The notes under the pieces were generated by a model. It saw only the letters and a list, made by a program, of their open reading frames with translations. It was not told the DNA's origin and did not search any database. The position numbers and the translations under genes are program-made. From NCBI GenBank assembly GCA_905250125.1, contig CAJNOL010000983.1:1-64000 (forward strand): DNA of 64,000 bases, read 5' to 3'. Positions 24,579 through 36,956 of this stretch are shown here, piece by piece (the stretch's first letter is position 1; every line of letters starts with the position of its first letter). This DNA comes from Rotaria sordida (lineage: Eukaryota; Rotifera; Eurotatoria; Philodinida; Philodinidae).

Positions 24579-27500
24579 AAAGAAGGATTTAACGACACTT
24601 TTAAGAGTTCATGTTTGTTTTCTATGTAAATAAAAAGTCAAGAGAGATCGATGATATTTTGTGTAAGGTTCAAAGAAATATAATTGAGATTTTTAAAAAA
24701 TGAAAAACAAAAAAGATTAAAGAAAAATTTATTCTAAATAGAGATGTATAAATACTCGATTTTTGAGCAGAATTAATCATAACTGAAAATAATTTTAATT
24801 CAAGATACTTTTATTAAACATAGAAAACTACTTTGATCGATTTAATTAGAATCATAAAATTGATACAAAATCAACAATATTAAATAACGGATGATTGAAA
24901 AGTTTTTAGACAACATATTGGTTCACTTTTTATCACTTATTTTCTGTCAAAAAACGATATTTTCTTTCATAAAAATATTAGCTTCTTGTATTCAAAAGTA
25001 AGATTGATAAAAAAAGACCATTTACAATAGCAAGTCCCTAAGAGGATCCTTATCCTAAACTCCTGTGAAAAAAACTTTTTATTTTAAAAATTGACAAATC
25101 ATACGTCACTCGACGCAGGTTTTTATGTTGATTCCAAATATGTCTTTATTTTCTTCTCAAAATCCTTCTATGACAAAGAAATCGCGAAAAATCTTTTATT
25201 TTATAGAGAAATATTCGCCCTATAAAATGACTGGCTACGATAGTTTTTAGCATGTTCGAAAAGGAATTTATAGGGTAAACAAAAATGTATTGACTCATCA
25301 TTAAAAAAAATTTCTGAGACCTTTCAAAAAATTCCTCATTACTCTTAAAATAAAAATAGGCACAAAATTCTTGTCCTAACTTACAGTTAGTTTTTGATAC
25401 TTTCTAATCGGTTAATAGTGTCAAAAAAGAACATCTTTTCTAAAAGTTTTCCAATCATCCGTTACCAGTATTCTGTATAATCAATATATTATTTAAGTAA
25501 AAAAATTTTATTTATCTGAATTTCAAATATTCTGATTGACTTTAATGTAAACTTACATAATCTATAATGTCCATTTGGTTTAATTAAAGAATTTTCTTTA
25601 TACCATAAAACTCTTCCTTTTGGATAACCTTGATCAAGTTTACATTTTAATGTTAGTGAAGAACCTTCGTTAATATCTGTATCAAAAAATTCTTCAAGAA
25701 TTTTCGGTGCTTCAAATGATCGTTTATTATCTTTATAAAAAAAAAAACAAAGAAAAAGTTTGATTTTTGTTATAAATTAATTTAGTTCAAAAATTAACCT
25801 TTAACAAATAATTTAAACATATCAACATTTTGTGCATTATCATTAGCAATAACACATAAATAAGCACCTTGATCATCTTTAGTTATTGAATAAATTTTTA
25901 AATAATGATATGTATCATCATAACTTAATTGATATTTTTCATCATTAACAAGTTCATCATCAGTACCAAAACGAAACCAAAAGACATCAATTGGTGGTGT
26001 ACCAATAACTTTTACTTTAAATTTAGCTGTTTCACCATTACGTATTGTTGTATCTTTTGGTCTTAAAATAAATTTTGGATCTGTTATATTTGGATCCATA
26101 CGAAATTTATCTTCATCAGTAAATGTTTTCATTTCAGTTAAACTTGGACTTGATGATACTATTGATTCATTATCAGATTCATATTTATAAGATGGTCGTC
26201 GAAATGAACACGATGAATGATTTTGTAAAAGAAGATTAGCTGGTAATGGAAAAAATTTACGAATATTTGTTGATTCGTTATCACTTATTTGTGAATGATC
26301 ACCAATTGTTATTGTATTTATTGGTATTGGATATGATGATGATTCATCATCAGCATATAAATCATCATCAGCAAGATCTTCAAGAGGTCTATTGAAAAAA
26401 AAAAAAAAAAGAAATAAAAATTATTTATTATTAATTGAATTTTTTTCTTTTTTATCTTACTTATCACCAATACGTGGACTTAAATCTTTATTATCAGAGG
26501 CTGGAAGTGTTAAAAAAACAGTTTCACGACTACTACGTGGTGTTTCTTCACCCGAATGTGAGGAAAGCTAGAAAGAGAAATAAAAAAAGCAATGAAGGGA
26601 TTATAATAGATAATAAAATTGATAAGATCAATATTTTAATTAAGAAATTTATTTCTATATTAAACATAATTAAAACTATTTAGATAAATAATAAGATAAA
26701 TATATGATTTCATTGTGTCCAATAAACAAAATTTTTGTACAAATGATACTGTGAAAAAAAAAAGATTTTATCTATATAAAGAAGAATATTCGAGTGATAT
26801 CTTTTACAAGGTTAACAATTAAGGAGAAGATAAACTATGCTTTTGTCTTTCTGAAAAATTCGAAATCTTGACAGAAAGAGAATTCTAGTTCTCTACTGTT
26901 GATAGATATACATATGAAGATACTTTCTCTTAAACAAAATATCACAAAAAGACGAATGAAGATACTTTTCGTCGAAACTTCAGCCCTTCCTTCATCTTCA
27001 AAAATACTCGGAAACTCTATTACCTAAAATTTTTTGCAGAGGCCGAAAAGTCGAACTTTAGGATACAGAAGAAATTTCCTTCTTACAATAGAAGACTTCC
27101 ATTGATTAATTCATTTTTGTGAAATATTAGAACTTTATCATCAAAATGTATTTAAATTCGTACTGAAAACCTATGAAAATTGAAATTAAAATTATTTCTA
27201 GACTTGTAAAACATGAAAAAAACCTATTTCTAAAATCATTTTGATTTTTCTGAAAAAAAAAACAAAACCTTTTAGGTAAAAATAAATACATGAAGCACAA
27301 AAATGCCTCCACAGAATTTTATACGCTTGAACATAATTGAAAAGACCCGAAGTCTTTTATTGCAAGAATAGGTCACAACTTCTTTGAAGTAATGTACATA
27401 ATGCGCTCATGCGTTTATTTAAAAAGCCTCGAAGCTTGGCATTATTCAAAACATTTTTCAATCGATTTTTTTTGCGCAATTTTCTGTGAAAAGACTCAAT

Positions 27501-28815
27501 TGTACTCATGCAGAGTAACATATAAAGATGAATTCGTATTGACAAATGTTTTTAATGTGCATTCTTTTTCAAATATTCTATGACATATATGTTATTTGAC
27601 AACGATTAAAAATGTCCAAAAAAAAAAAACGATTTGTCTTCATAATGAATAATCTCGATTAATATTTTACCTTTGATTCAACTAACGTAAAATTTGTTTG
27701 CCAATCACCAACACGTGCAAATGATCTATTTATTGCTTCATAATCGGAATCAAGAGAATGTCGATTAGTTTTTGTATTAGATGTTCCATCATCAATTGAA
27801 CTTAAATCTAATTTAAGACCATTATCAAATTCAATACTATCAGTGATTGTTTGAGGTTGAATTTTATTAGTATCATGTATTATTTGTTCTCGTTGTTCTT
27901 CTTCTTCTTCTTCTTCTTCTTTTTCAGTATCTAAGAAGACAAAAGAAAAGACCTTCTTTTTTTTGTTTTTTATGAAGAAATAAAATAAATAAACAAAAAC
28001 CTTCTTCGTCGAGAGTTGAATTTTTTGGTATGCTTATTTTATGAATATTATCGTTACGAGATTTAATCTATAATCAATAAACAATATATGAATGATTCCA
28101 ATGAAAAGTAAAGAAAATTTTATTTACCTCCCAAGATGTACTTTGTGTTCGTGGTGATGAATTACTCCAAGTTGGTTGAGATGATGAAGGTTTTGTAAGT
28201 GATGTGAACGATGATATATTGGATGATTGTTGTTGTGATGTTACTGGTGGTATTGACTATAAAATTTCAAAATGTAATAAAATATAAATCATTTATTGTT
28301 TTTACATACCGACTCGACAACACCAGGTAGTTCTTGAAAAATTTCTTTACTTACACATTTATCAAAAATAGTTTGTGCTAATTTTTGATCAAAATTATTT
28401 GCAGTTATAGATGAATTTGGTGCTGTTAATGTCTATTTTAAATAATAAGAAAATATTGAAATAAAAGAAAAAAAAATAAATTTTTGTTTTTTCTTTTTTA
28501 ATTAATTACTTTACGAAAATTTTGTAAATTTGTTTGAAGAACTTCTTCTGTTTGTTGTATTAATAAATTATGTAAATCTCTTTCATGTGTTACATTTGAT
28601 TTTACATTTGAACCTGTATGATTAAGAATAGGTTTTAATGATTTTGATGATGAAACTGTTCGTTGTAAAATTAAAACATAGAGTGTTGCAAAAGTAGCCA
28701 CACAAGGTATAGAAACAAGAATATTTTGAAAAGCATACAAAACTTGTAATACAGCTATGTATGATATAAATGAGATAATAAATCTCATGAAAATTGGATG
28801 TCGTTCTTGTATCAT
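19546..28815 (-). CDS. Ig (I-set) domain protein with N-terminal membrane segment
   Basis: Exons join in phase from a hydrophobic exon at 28510-28815 to a stop at 19546. That exon encodes MIQERHPIFMRFIISF.. followed by one or two membrane helices (VLYAFQNILV, VATFATLYVLIL). Acidic, Ser-rich disordered sequence follows. Ig domain 1 is about 25794-26090: FILRPKDTTIRNGE.., DVFWFRF, DDQGAYLC; the first Ig cysteine is replaced by Val. Ig domain 2 is split over about 25555-25735 and 24393-24526: LTLKCKLD, VLWYKE, DDNGTFTCLALNAAG. A long disordered tail with VKHLKQKFDR and ARAELWDRR ends in EKIQNLN. The Ig domains resemble I-set domains of palladin/myotilin/titin-like muscle proteins, but orthology is not established. 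The N-terminal exon may instead be internal to a longer gene with 29375-32050. Confidence 0.6.
20128..20420. repeat. Foldback element in an Ig-gene intron
   Basis: TATTAGAATTAGAATTTTGTGCTC (about 20128-20152) is the near reverse complement of GAGCACAAAACTCTAATTCTAATA (about 20386-20409). Pairing continues inward through AGCTATAAGGTAAATCTT and AAGATTTACTTATAGCT. A diverged copy of the arm occurs at about 57585-57640. Confidence 0.65.
22750..24040. other. 1.3-kb Ig-gene intron with short inverted repeats
   Basis: Contains a (TA)n microsatellite at about 22760-22775. It also has paired short inverted repeats, such as GCGAATTCTTATTGATGAACT (23439) with AGTTCATCAATAAGAATTCG (23610), and GATGTGGCTTCTG with AAGAAGCCACACC. 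The ORF at 22711-22977 is not supported. Confidence 0.4.
24549..24577. repeat. (GAA)n microsatellite
   Basis: Run of AGAAGA trinucleotides in the intron next to the exon of Ig domain 2. Confidence 0.8.
24893..25467. repeat. MITE-like element in an Ig-gene intron
   Basis: Terminal inverted repeats AACGGATGATTGAAAAG at 24893 and the reverse complement, TTTTCCAATCATCCGTT, ending at about 25465, bounding about 570 bp without a coding sequence. The interior resembles 57500-57640, so this is a dispersed family. Confidence 0.65.
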
Positions 28816-29374
28816 CAGATTTTTTTTCACAATGACAAATGAAAATATAACAATAAACAACAATCAACATACTTTACTTTTCTTTTTCTTTTTTTTTTCT
28901 TTTTTTTACTACTCTTGAAAAAAAGCGAAAAAAAAAATGAAAAAGCAAAAGAAAAGTAAAAGAAAACAAATGACAACAGAAGAAAGAAAAGAAAATCAAA
29001 AGAATATTTTGTAAAATTGTACACCTGTCTACAATTTAATCAGATGAATAACACAGATTGAAAATAACGAATAAATCATAAGACTCTTTGAACTCATCAT
29101 AGAAAACGACCTTAAATGTTTTTCTAGAATCACTATGGATGCTTCTTTTATTCTCTTTCTTTTTTTCTATATGTCCTTCAACACTTTTGCGTATATGTAT
29201 TTACAGTCTAGAGAAGCATTACGTAAAATTATATGGTGTCTTACTCTTAAGTAAATTATGTTTTGATATGATACCGTACATCAAGGTATCGAATCATTTA
29301 TCAAAAAAGAAATTGCAAATTTTGTAGATACATATATAAAATATTTAAAAAAAATTGATCGTTTATGTACTTAC

Positions 29375-32050
29375 GTCGAAGAGGACCACTAACAGCCACA
29401 CGAGCACGGCCTATTTCAATTGCAATTTGTTGTTGATGAGCTTTAAGACTTTCTTTACCTGTATATGTTAAAGAAAAACAAAATAAAAATAAGACATGTA
29501 TAAGATAAGAAAAATTTATTAATGTGTATTTTTTTTCGTGTTAAATTTCAAAACCTTCTGCCAAAAAGAGAACGAATAGAGAAAAAATAGTTTGTTTTTC
29601 TTTCCTTTCTGTTTTGTTCTTATGCTTCTTCTACTTAATTATAAAAGTTAGAAAACAATTAAGGAGGGTTAGATAGCATTTTATATGAGCCATAGAGCTC
29701 ACCGCCGCGTCGAATAATAGTTGTAACTGATAAATAATATAAAAGAATTGCTGATTAAAAATATTTTTGTCCATTATTTTATTTTTGCTTACTTTTTCCT
29801 CTTACTGTACGATGATTGTTATGTATATTACGTTCAGCTAAATCAGCTTCTAATTTATCGACAAGTACATGTAATCGTGCAGAATATTCTGTTAATTCAC
29901 GTTTTATATTTTTATCATAAGTAACATAAGAAATGACAGAACCTAAGATAAGAAAAAAATATATATATATATATATATATGAATAGATGATTTTATAATA
30001 AATCAGTTGAATATAAGATTAAAAATGAAATCCTCAGCAAATAGTCATTGTTACTATTTGCTTATTAAAACCAACCATCCTTCGAATCACTTGTTGGAAA
30101 GGTTCCGTAACCGAGATCGTCGTCAAGTTCATAGAGATCAGCTAAAATATACAAAAAAAAGGAATTTGATATATTTTTAATCTCACCTAAATGTTGTCGA
30201 GATTTTGCTTTAATACATGCATTTCGATGATTTGGATCCAACCATGTTAAACGAACAGAAAGAACATCTCCTCGTCCTCGAACTTTCCATGATGTCAAAC
30301 GACCATCATGATAAAGTTCTTGAAGAACATTTAAAAAACTTTTTGGAATATTATTTTCATTATCATTATTATCACCAAATGGAGGCAATTGTTCAAGTAA
30401 ACTTGCCATCATGATAATGACTGACTATAGAACTTAGTGGGAGGAGAGAACGAGATATGACTATGTATCTATGTATCTATGTATGTACGTATGTATGTCT
30501 ACGAACAAGCTCGCTGTCGTCGTCAATAGTGCTCATCAACAATTCGGTCAGTATGTGTGTAAATAGCACGTTGTCGGAGATATATACACACATATATATA
30601 TATTCTCGCACTGTTCAATTTATATGTTAAGAGAGAGATATGTAGGTCGATGAGCTCAAATCTATGCACTTGACATACAGAATGATGAGAAAAAAGAAAG
30701 AAGGAAGAGACCAACGAAGGGATGTTTGGCATAAAATAAATATAAATAAAACATAAGCCATGTGAAGATGAAGAAAATGAGCGAGACAGTGATGATTATA
30801 ACAGGAGATAAGACAGAAACGATTGACTATTTAATTAAACTCACCCAACTCTTTTTCACGTTTATGAAGTTCACGAACTACTCTTGAACTACCACATCGT
30901 TTATGTTTACAGCTTGTTTGATTATAAAACCAATCCGATGTTAAAACTCGGAGTTCTCTAGACAAAAAAAAAAGAAATAACAGACAATTAATATTTATAA
31001 AATATATTAAATAATTCTCTTTAAATAACAATACTTAATACATATTAAATAACTATTAATCTCATTGCCTATTTTTTCTTCGATTAGAATTTATCAAATA
31101 GTATTCGAAAAGTTTTTTCTATATGACATTAAATGATAACCTTTGAAGAAAGTATCTGCTTATCATTAAATAAAATCTTTATACACAAATCTGATCTAAA
31201 AAATGACATCTATCACCTGAGATATCTTTTTTGTGTTCTTAATAGTCTAATCTTTTCAAAATCCTAACCTTGAAAATTATGATATTGGATCAATTTTGAT
31301 TTCAATATGAAATATACATTAAAATATCTATTTGTCACTTTAGCTTTCGAGCTTGATTTTACAGAATAGAAAAAACAAACAACGTTTTCTTTTTCACTGA
31401 TCTAATTTATTTTTCTTTTTGCTTGACTGAGCAAATAATATATGACATGACAATAAATTATTTCTTTTCAAATATAAAATAAGACATAACTTTTAACGGG
31501 AATATGAATAAGCTTTCTTATGAAAAAGAAAAAAAAAAGTCAAAAATCTTACTTTAATTGTGAACATGCTTTACATGCCCATGTTTTTGTTTCTGATGTG
31601 TATGTTGAACATTCTGGACAAACAAATAATTTACATTCCGAACAAGTTTTTCTCGGATTTAATAAAAATCGAAATGGTTTAAAACATCTTATGCAACGTT
31701 CAAGATTAAATTCTTTTGAACCAGCTAAATATTCTACACGATCAGTTTCTTGTCGAATAGTTTTTTTTAATTCTCTGCAAAAAAAAAGAAGAAAAATAAT
31801 TCTATAAAAATGAATTTCAAAAAGAAAAACAAATATTTAATTTACTCTAATCGTTTATGTTCTTGTTGTCGTAAATTAAAATCACGTTCAAGAACTGTCA
31901 AAATACGTTTACATTCATCATCATTTAATAGTGATAAATCTGAAGCTCGTGATGCAACAGATCTCCCTTCGAATATTTCTTTATTTCGAATTTTTATTTA
32001 AAAAATAATAAAAACTTACTAGATTCAGATGCACTAGAATGTCTACTCAT
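29375..32050 (-). CDS. Slac2/melanophilin-type Rab27-binding zinc-finger protein
   Basis: Exon 1 at 32050 gives MSRHSSASES. The following exons give a Slp-homology (FYVE_2) domain: SDLSLLNDDECKRILTVLE, then RDFNLRQQEHKRLEELKK. Next comes an eight-cysteine zinc finger: CIRC, CSEC-x4-CPEC, CKAC (31550-31775). The Rab27-contacting TSDWFYNQ and KHKRCGSSRVVREL follow in 30842-30960. This matches the Slac2/MyRIP/melanophilin family, which links Rab27 vesicles to myosins. Downstream exons (about 30185-30420, 30075-30142, 29821-29942, 29702-29725 and 29375-29460) are phase-compatible. They encode LTSWKVRGRGDVLSVRL, ELDDDLGYGTFP, a helix ELTEYSARLHVLVDKLEADL and GRARVAVSGPLRR. I do not recognise these. 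The last exon ends in a GTAAGT donor, so the gene continues downstream. MMASLLEQ at 30412 could alternatively start a separate gene. Confidence 0.65.
29954..29980. repeat. (AT)n microsatellite
   Basis: Uninterrupted TA dinucleotides in an intron of the Slac2-type gene. Confidence 0.85.
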
Positions 32051-33996
32051 ATTAATAATCTTTCAATAGAAAGTGATTGATAATTCAATTATAATAAATG
32101 GTCGTTGAGAAGCAATTTTCAGTTTGATTGTATAGGTGTGCTAGTCAGTAATGCCTTACGTATATTTCTTTTTCGATTCTTTTTCTTTGATGTTATACGA
32201 AAAAGACTGAAAGACAAAATCACAGTGAAAGAGTAATGTGTATGTGATAATATAAGCGATGGCGTATAGTGGCGTTGCTCGTTTGTTGTGTGTCTTGTTT
32301 TTTTTCCTGTATTTTGTGTTATTAACTATAATACAGAACATGTATATATTGAAGAACCAGCAAGGTAAAACGAAAAAAAAACCGTTCTATTACTAATAAG
32401 CGTTTGTTTCTACCATATGAAAATCAAAATATTTTTTCAATTCCTTTTTTTTACAACAGATATAATATCTATTAAATTCTATCGGTTGTTTTTCAAGCGA
32501 TTGATTAGAAGACAATCTTGTGTATATATATATATATGAATCATATAATAAAATAATGTAACATTTTCATTTCTTAAGCAATAAATCACTGTTATTTTTT
32601 TAATCTTACTCACAATAAATAACTGTCAATACAATTATATATAGGTCGATGAATGTTTACAGTCAATTTGACATGCATGCTAAATAAGGACACAAGTCGA
32701 ATTTTTGAATGACTCTATCTTGATAATTATAGGAAAAAACGATGTTTTTCAATTTATTCGCAAGAAATAATATCTCGATAATTACTGTGTGAAACGTATA
32801 TTTTTCCTGTTTAGAAACTTATAATCTTACTGAATATTGATATTAATTATAAACTTCTATAAAGACGAGTCATTCTTATAAGAATAAAAACACGTCAAAA
32901 TAAACAAAATATAAAATGATTATTGATGTCTATATCTTCAATTATTGTTTAACATTTATATTGTATTTTATTAAGTATTTGACATTAAATTATTTATTGT
33001 TCTTAAGCTATTTTTCTTAGCATGATAGTTAGTAATAATTGATAGTTAAAACATCATATATGAAATACTGAATTTATTTCCTAAATTGTTAGTATATTGC
33101 TGTCTATTGTTGACTTTTAGCTTAGTGTAATTCAATCGATTATTGATTTAAGTTCGATTTCGGTTATTTGGACATTTATATCAAAATTTTAATTCTTATT
33201 AAAACAAAATTTGAAATTGACAAACCTGTCAATCAATCAATTCTTATTCTTATAATATCAAAATATACTTTAAAAAGATAACAGATCCTAATCTTATTTG
33301 AAATATTATGAGTTTTAGATAATATCTGAACAAATATAGCTTTCTAATTTAAGTTACAAAACTGCAAGGTAATCAAGATAAAAAAAAAATTCGTATGTTG
33401 TTGATTGATTATTCATTTTGAGAGGTCGATTAAGACTTTCATATCGTTGATAAATGTAAAGAATGAAAATAAAGCAATACATCATGTCTAAACATGAATA
33501 ACATGTTTACTAGGTCAACAATTCAAATAGATCGATATAGCAATTTTCTAAAATAATTATTCATATCAATTATAATATGAAAATTGAAACGATATATACA
33601 TATACATTTCTACAGTCTAGTTATGTTCTCGTTTTATTACTACAAAAATTGTTATAGCTTTTTATAACACAGTAATGTCAGTTGTAATTACGATACAGAC
33701 CATCAAATAATTGACAAAATATATTGACGTTGAATATTAACTGATGCTGTCAAATTTTATGATTGTGAATATTTTCTGTTTTTTTTTTGTTACTGTAAAT
33801 CACTAATGTTAGACCATTTAGTTTTATATCGATTAATACATGATAAATTTGCTATGAGTTTAGCTTCATAATAATGATTTGACTATTGTGGTATCTATTT
33901 TCAATACGTCAAGATCAACTTTATACAACCTTCATAAAAACTATAAACATTAATATTTATGTGTAGGTTGGGCTATATATAGCACTAAGATAAATT
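32051..33996. other. A+T-rich intergenic region
   Basis: Upstream flank of the Slac2-type gene. Very A+T-rich (for example a TA run at about 32523-32536). I see no coding potential, RNA gene or clear repeat boundary. Confidence 0.4.
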
Positions 33997-34170
33997 CAGC
34001 TGTGTTCAAAAAAACTTGCACAAAATTAAATTTTTTGTATAACGATTTTCTTGCCGTTAGAAAGCAATTACGAAATTCATGTTTCCATGGATATATGTAC
34101 GTTAGCTATATAACACGTTGACCATATAGAAGTATGATTTCTTTTGTTTTCTGTACATATACATTTAATC

Positions 34171-35218
34171 ATGACATCATCTAGTGATTTAAAAAATCAT
34201 CATATATCAATATTACATTATTGGAACAAAGATATTCGATCTGCTCCTGCTATTCATCGTGAAACTAATATTCCATTGAGGACTATCTATTACAACATTA
34301 ATAAATTAAAACAAACAAATTCACTTAAACACCGAGATGGAAATAGTCGATAACATGTCCTTAATGGAATAGAAAAAAAAGCTATTGGTCAATATATTCG
34401 ACGGAACAATGAAATAACCGTTAAAGAAATTAAAGAAAAGTTATTGACAACGTATCATTCATCAGTATCTATATCAACAATACGTCATCATCTTCATGAA
34501 CATGGTTATAAGAATGTACTACCAAAAAGTACTCATATGTTAACATCTGATGATAAAAAACGACGTGTTCCATGAGCGAAACAGCATAAAAATGATAATT
34601 TTACACGTATAATATTTACAAATGAAGCTTCATTTCAACTTTTTCGTAACACTGTTCGTCGTTGGACAAAACATCCAAATAAAGAATTTAAATGTATACC
34701 TAAAAATCGTCAAAAAGTTCATGTGTGGAGTGCTGTTACTGTGAAAGGTGTGTTGAGTTGTCACACATTTAGATGCAACCTTGACTTGATGGTGCATATT
34801 ATGTTGATATGCTTGAAAATTATCTTCTTCCTGCTGCTCGAAGTAAGTAATGAAGAAGAATGATACAGCCTTACTGTTTATTTCGCTGTTTTAGAACAAT
34901 TTCGTCAAAATTAGCGTTTACAGCAGGATAATGATCCGAAACACGCCAGCAATATTACCAAACAATTCATTAACAATAATGTACCACAATTATTAGAGTG
35001 GTCATCTAATAGTCTAGGCGTTAATCCCATAGAAAATATTTGGTCGATCGTAAAACGCCAAGTTGAAAAAGAAAATCCAAAAATATTGATGAACTAGAAC
35101 GTTTTTTAGCTAAAGAATTCAAAAATACTGACATTAACGTTGTAATAAATTGTGTGATGTCCATGAAAAAAAGATGTTTGTCTCTTATTTGTTCTAAAGG
35201 TGAACGAATAAAATATTG
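34171..35218 (+). pseudogene. Tc1-family transposase pseudogene
   Basis: Frame fragments show the N-terminal helix-turn-helix (IHRETNIPLRTIYYNINKL) and a second DNA-binding helix region (VSISTIRHHLHEHGYK). The first catalytic block reads TNEASFQLF, where the family has Asp-Glu, so the first catalytic Asp is replaced by Asn. Then come VHVWSAVTVKG, a second catalytic block QQDNDPKHAS, and the third block VNPIENIWSIVKRQVEKE with Glu retained. In-frame stops at 34351 and 34573 plus frameshifts near 34780 and 34840 and again after the third block kill the gene. It is not expected to make active enzyme. Confidence 0.8.
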
Positions 35219-35291
35219 AAATATAGTATTTAATAGTACTCGTCAGAAGCTATCAATCAGTATACAAAACTACTTGAGAATGACATATATA

Positions 35292-36228
35292 CAGGGTGTT
35301 TCATAAGTTTTGAGGCTTGATAAAAATTAATACATATGCAAACAAAAAGTGATCTCGGAGCAAAGGTATTTATATAAAGTTTGAGTACTCGTGACGGTCG
35401 TTCAAATGATGTATGATTAGAGGAGATTTCTTTTTGTAATAATAAAGATATACACATAAGAATGTTGAGATAAATTTTTTCAAATCAACCAACAAGATAT
35501 TTTATTAAAAAAGAAAAACACTCTTCTTATTAAAAAAAAAACACACTAATTTAATAGATAAAATGTAGTTTAACTATCATGTATCTGTTGCTCGCTAGCT
35601 TTTATCACTTCACCAAGTCAGATAGAAATTGTATCAATCATTTTTCTACAATCATCAGAAGTTATTTTTTCCATGTTTTCTTCAGGCTAGGTTTTAACTG
35701 CTCAAAACTCGAAAACTGTACTCCTCGTACTTTTTTCTTTAAAATTCCCCACACGTTCTCAATGGGTCAGACATCGACAAACATTGCTGATAAAAAATAA
35801 TTCGTTTTGAACCTACTACGCTGTTTTGTGTTACGCACATCATATGTTCATATATTTTATCCAGTTCATCTCAGTCACTGGGCGTATAGCGTGGTTGAAC
35901 ATGTGATCAGTTATTCATGACTGGCGGTGAATAAACGACTAAGATTAGTAGTTACTGGTCCTGCCACACTTTTATTTATGTAAGATAAGTATAGTACTTT
36001 ATTTGAGAATCTTTAACAAAAATCGTGTTGGTCGATTTGGAAAAATTTATCTCAACATTCTCATGTGTATATCTTTATTATCACAAAATGAGATCTTATC
36101 TAATCATACATCATTTGAAACGCCGTCATGAGTACTCAAACTTTATATAAATACCTTTGCTCCGAGATCACTTTTTATTTGCAAATGTATTGATTTTTGT
36201 AAAGCCTCAAAACTTATGAAACACCCTG
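35292..36228 (-). mobile_element. Second Tc1-type element, nested in the first
   Basis: CAGGGTGTTTCATAAGTTTT at 35292 and the reverse complement ending at 36228, each flanked by TA, define a 937-bp element. The inverted arms are about 190 bp (35292-35480 and about 36035-36228). The minus strand of about 35580-35800 encodes a decayed transposase C-terminal piece containing PIENVWGILKKKVRG, the third-catalytic-residue region of Tc1 enzymes. The rest of the transposase is missing, so this is an internally deleted copy. Confidence 0.75.
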
Positions 36229-36956
36229 TATAAGGATATATTTGCATGACAAGATGTGCAAGTTTTTTTGAACACAGCTGTAATTAAAATTTTTCTGCTT
36301 CGATTCACTTGAATGAACTGACTTTTTAATTAATGGTAGAAGCTCATTTAAAGATTTCTAAAGTAAGAAAAATACATATGAAGTATTTCATAGATCATTT
36401 TTTTGATTTTCATCTAGAAGAATAATAAGAAGAAATGAAAACAAACTTTATAAATGATACTATAATGATGTGCACATAGATCCAATTTTTAGAAATAGTT
36501 AGTTTAAACGTGAACGGTTACAAAAAGACAACTGAAAATTATCTATAAAACGCTTCATATGGTTTTTTTTTCTTACTTGACAATAGATGAAGTTTTTTTA
36601 ATAAGGTTAAAAATATAATTTCACGATAGTATTTGTTTACGTTAACCGTATAAAAAAGAACTTTAAATAAGTGTCTATCACTCGTCGAAAAAATCAGTCC
36701 TTTCGAACACAATGAAGCGGAAAAAATTCAATGTTTCTGTTGCACTCATATTTATGGTCCACACTGCATATATGATTTACTCTCAATTTAGTCTGAATCA
36801 ATTTCATTCGATGATTTCTCAGTTCGATACTGATATTATCAGTTACATTGCTTCATAATTATGCTTAATATGGTGGAGAATAACTCATATCATAAATAAT
36901 AACAACAAAAATTCACATGTTATTAATATTTACAACACACAGACACGTTATATATA

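Larger units (their letters stand above)
33997..36280 (+). mobile_element. Tc1-like transposon, inactivated, with nested insertion
   Basis: Terminal inverted repeats CAGCTGTGTTCAAAAAAACT at 33997 and its reverse complement ending at 36280 bound the element. TA follows the right end (36281-36282), while the left flank is TT, a decayed target duplication. It carries a broken Tc1-family transposase (34171-35218) and is interrupted near its right end by a second element (35292-36228). Without that insertion it would be about 1.35 kb, slightly below the usual Tc1 size. Confidence 0.8.
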
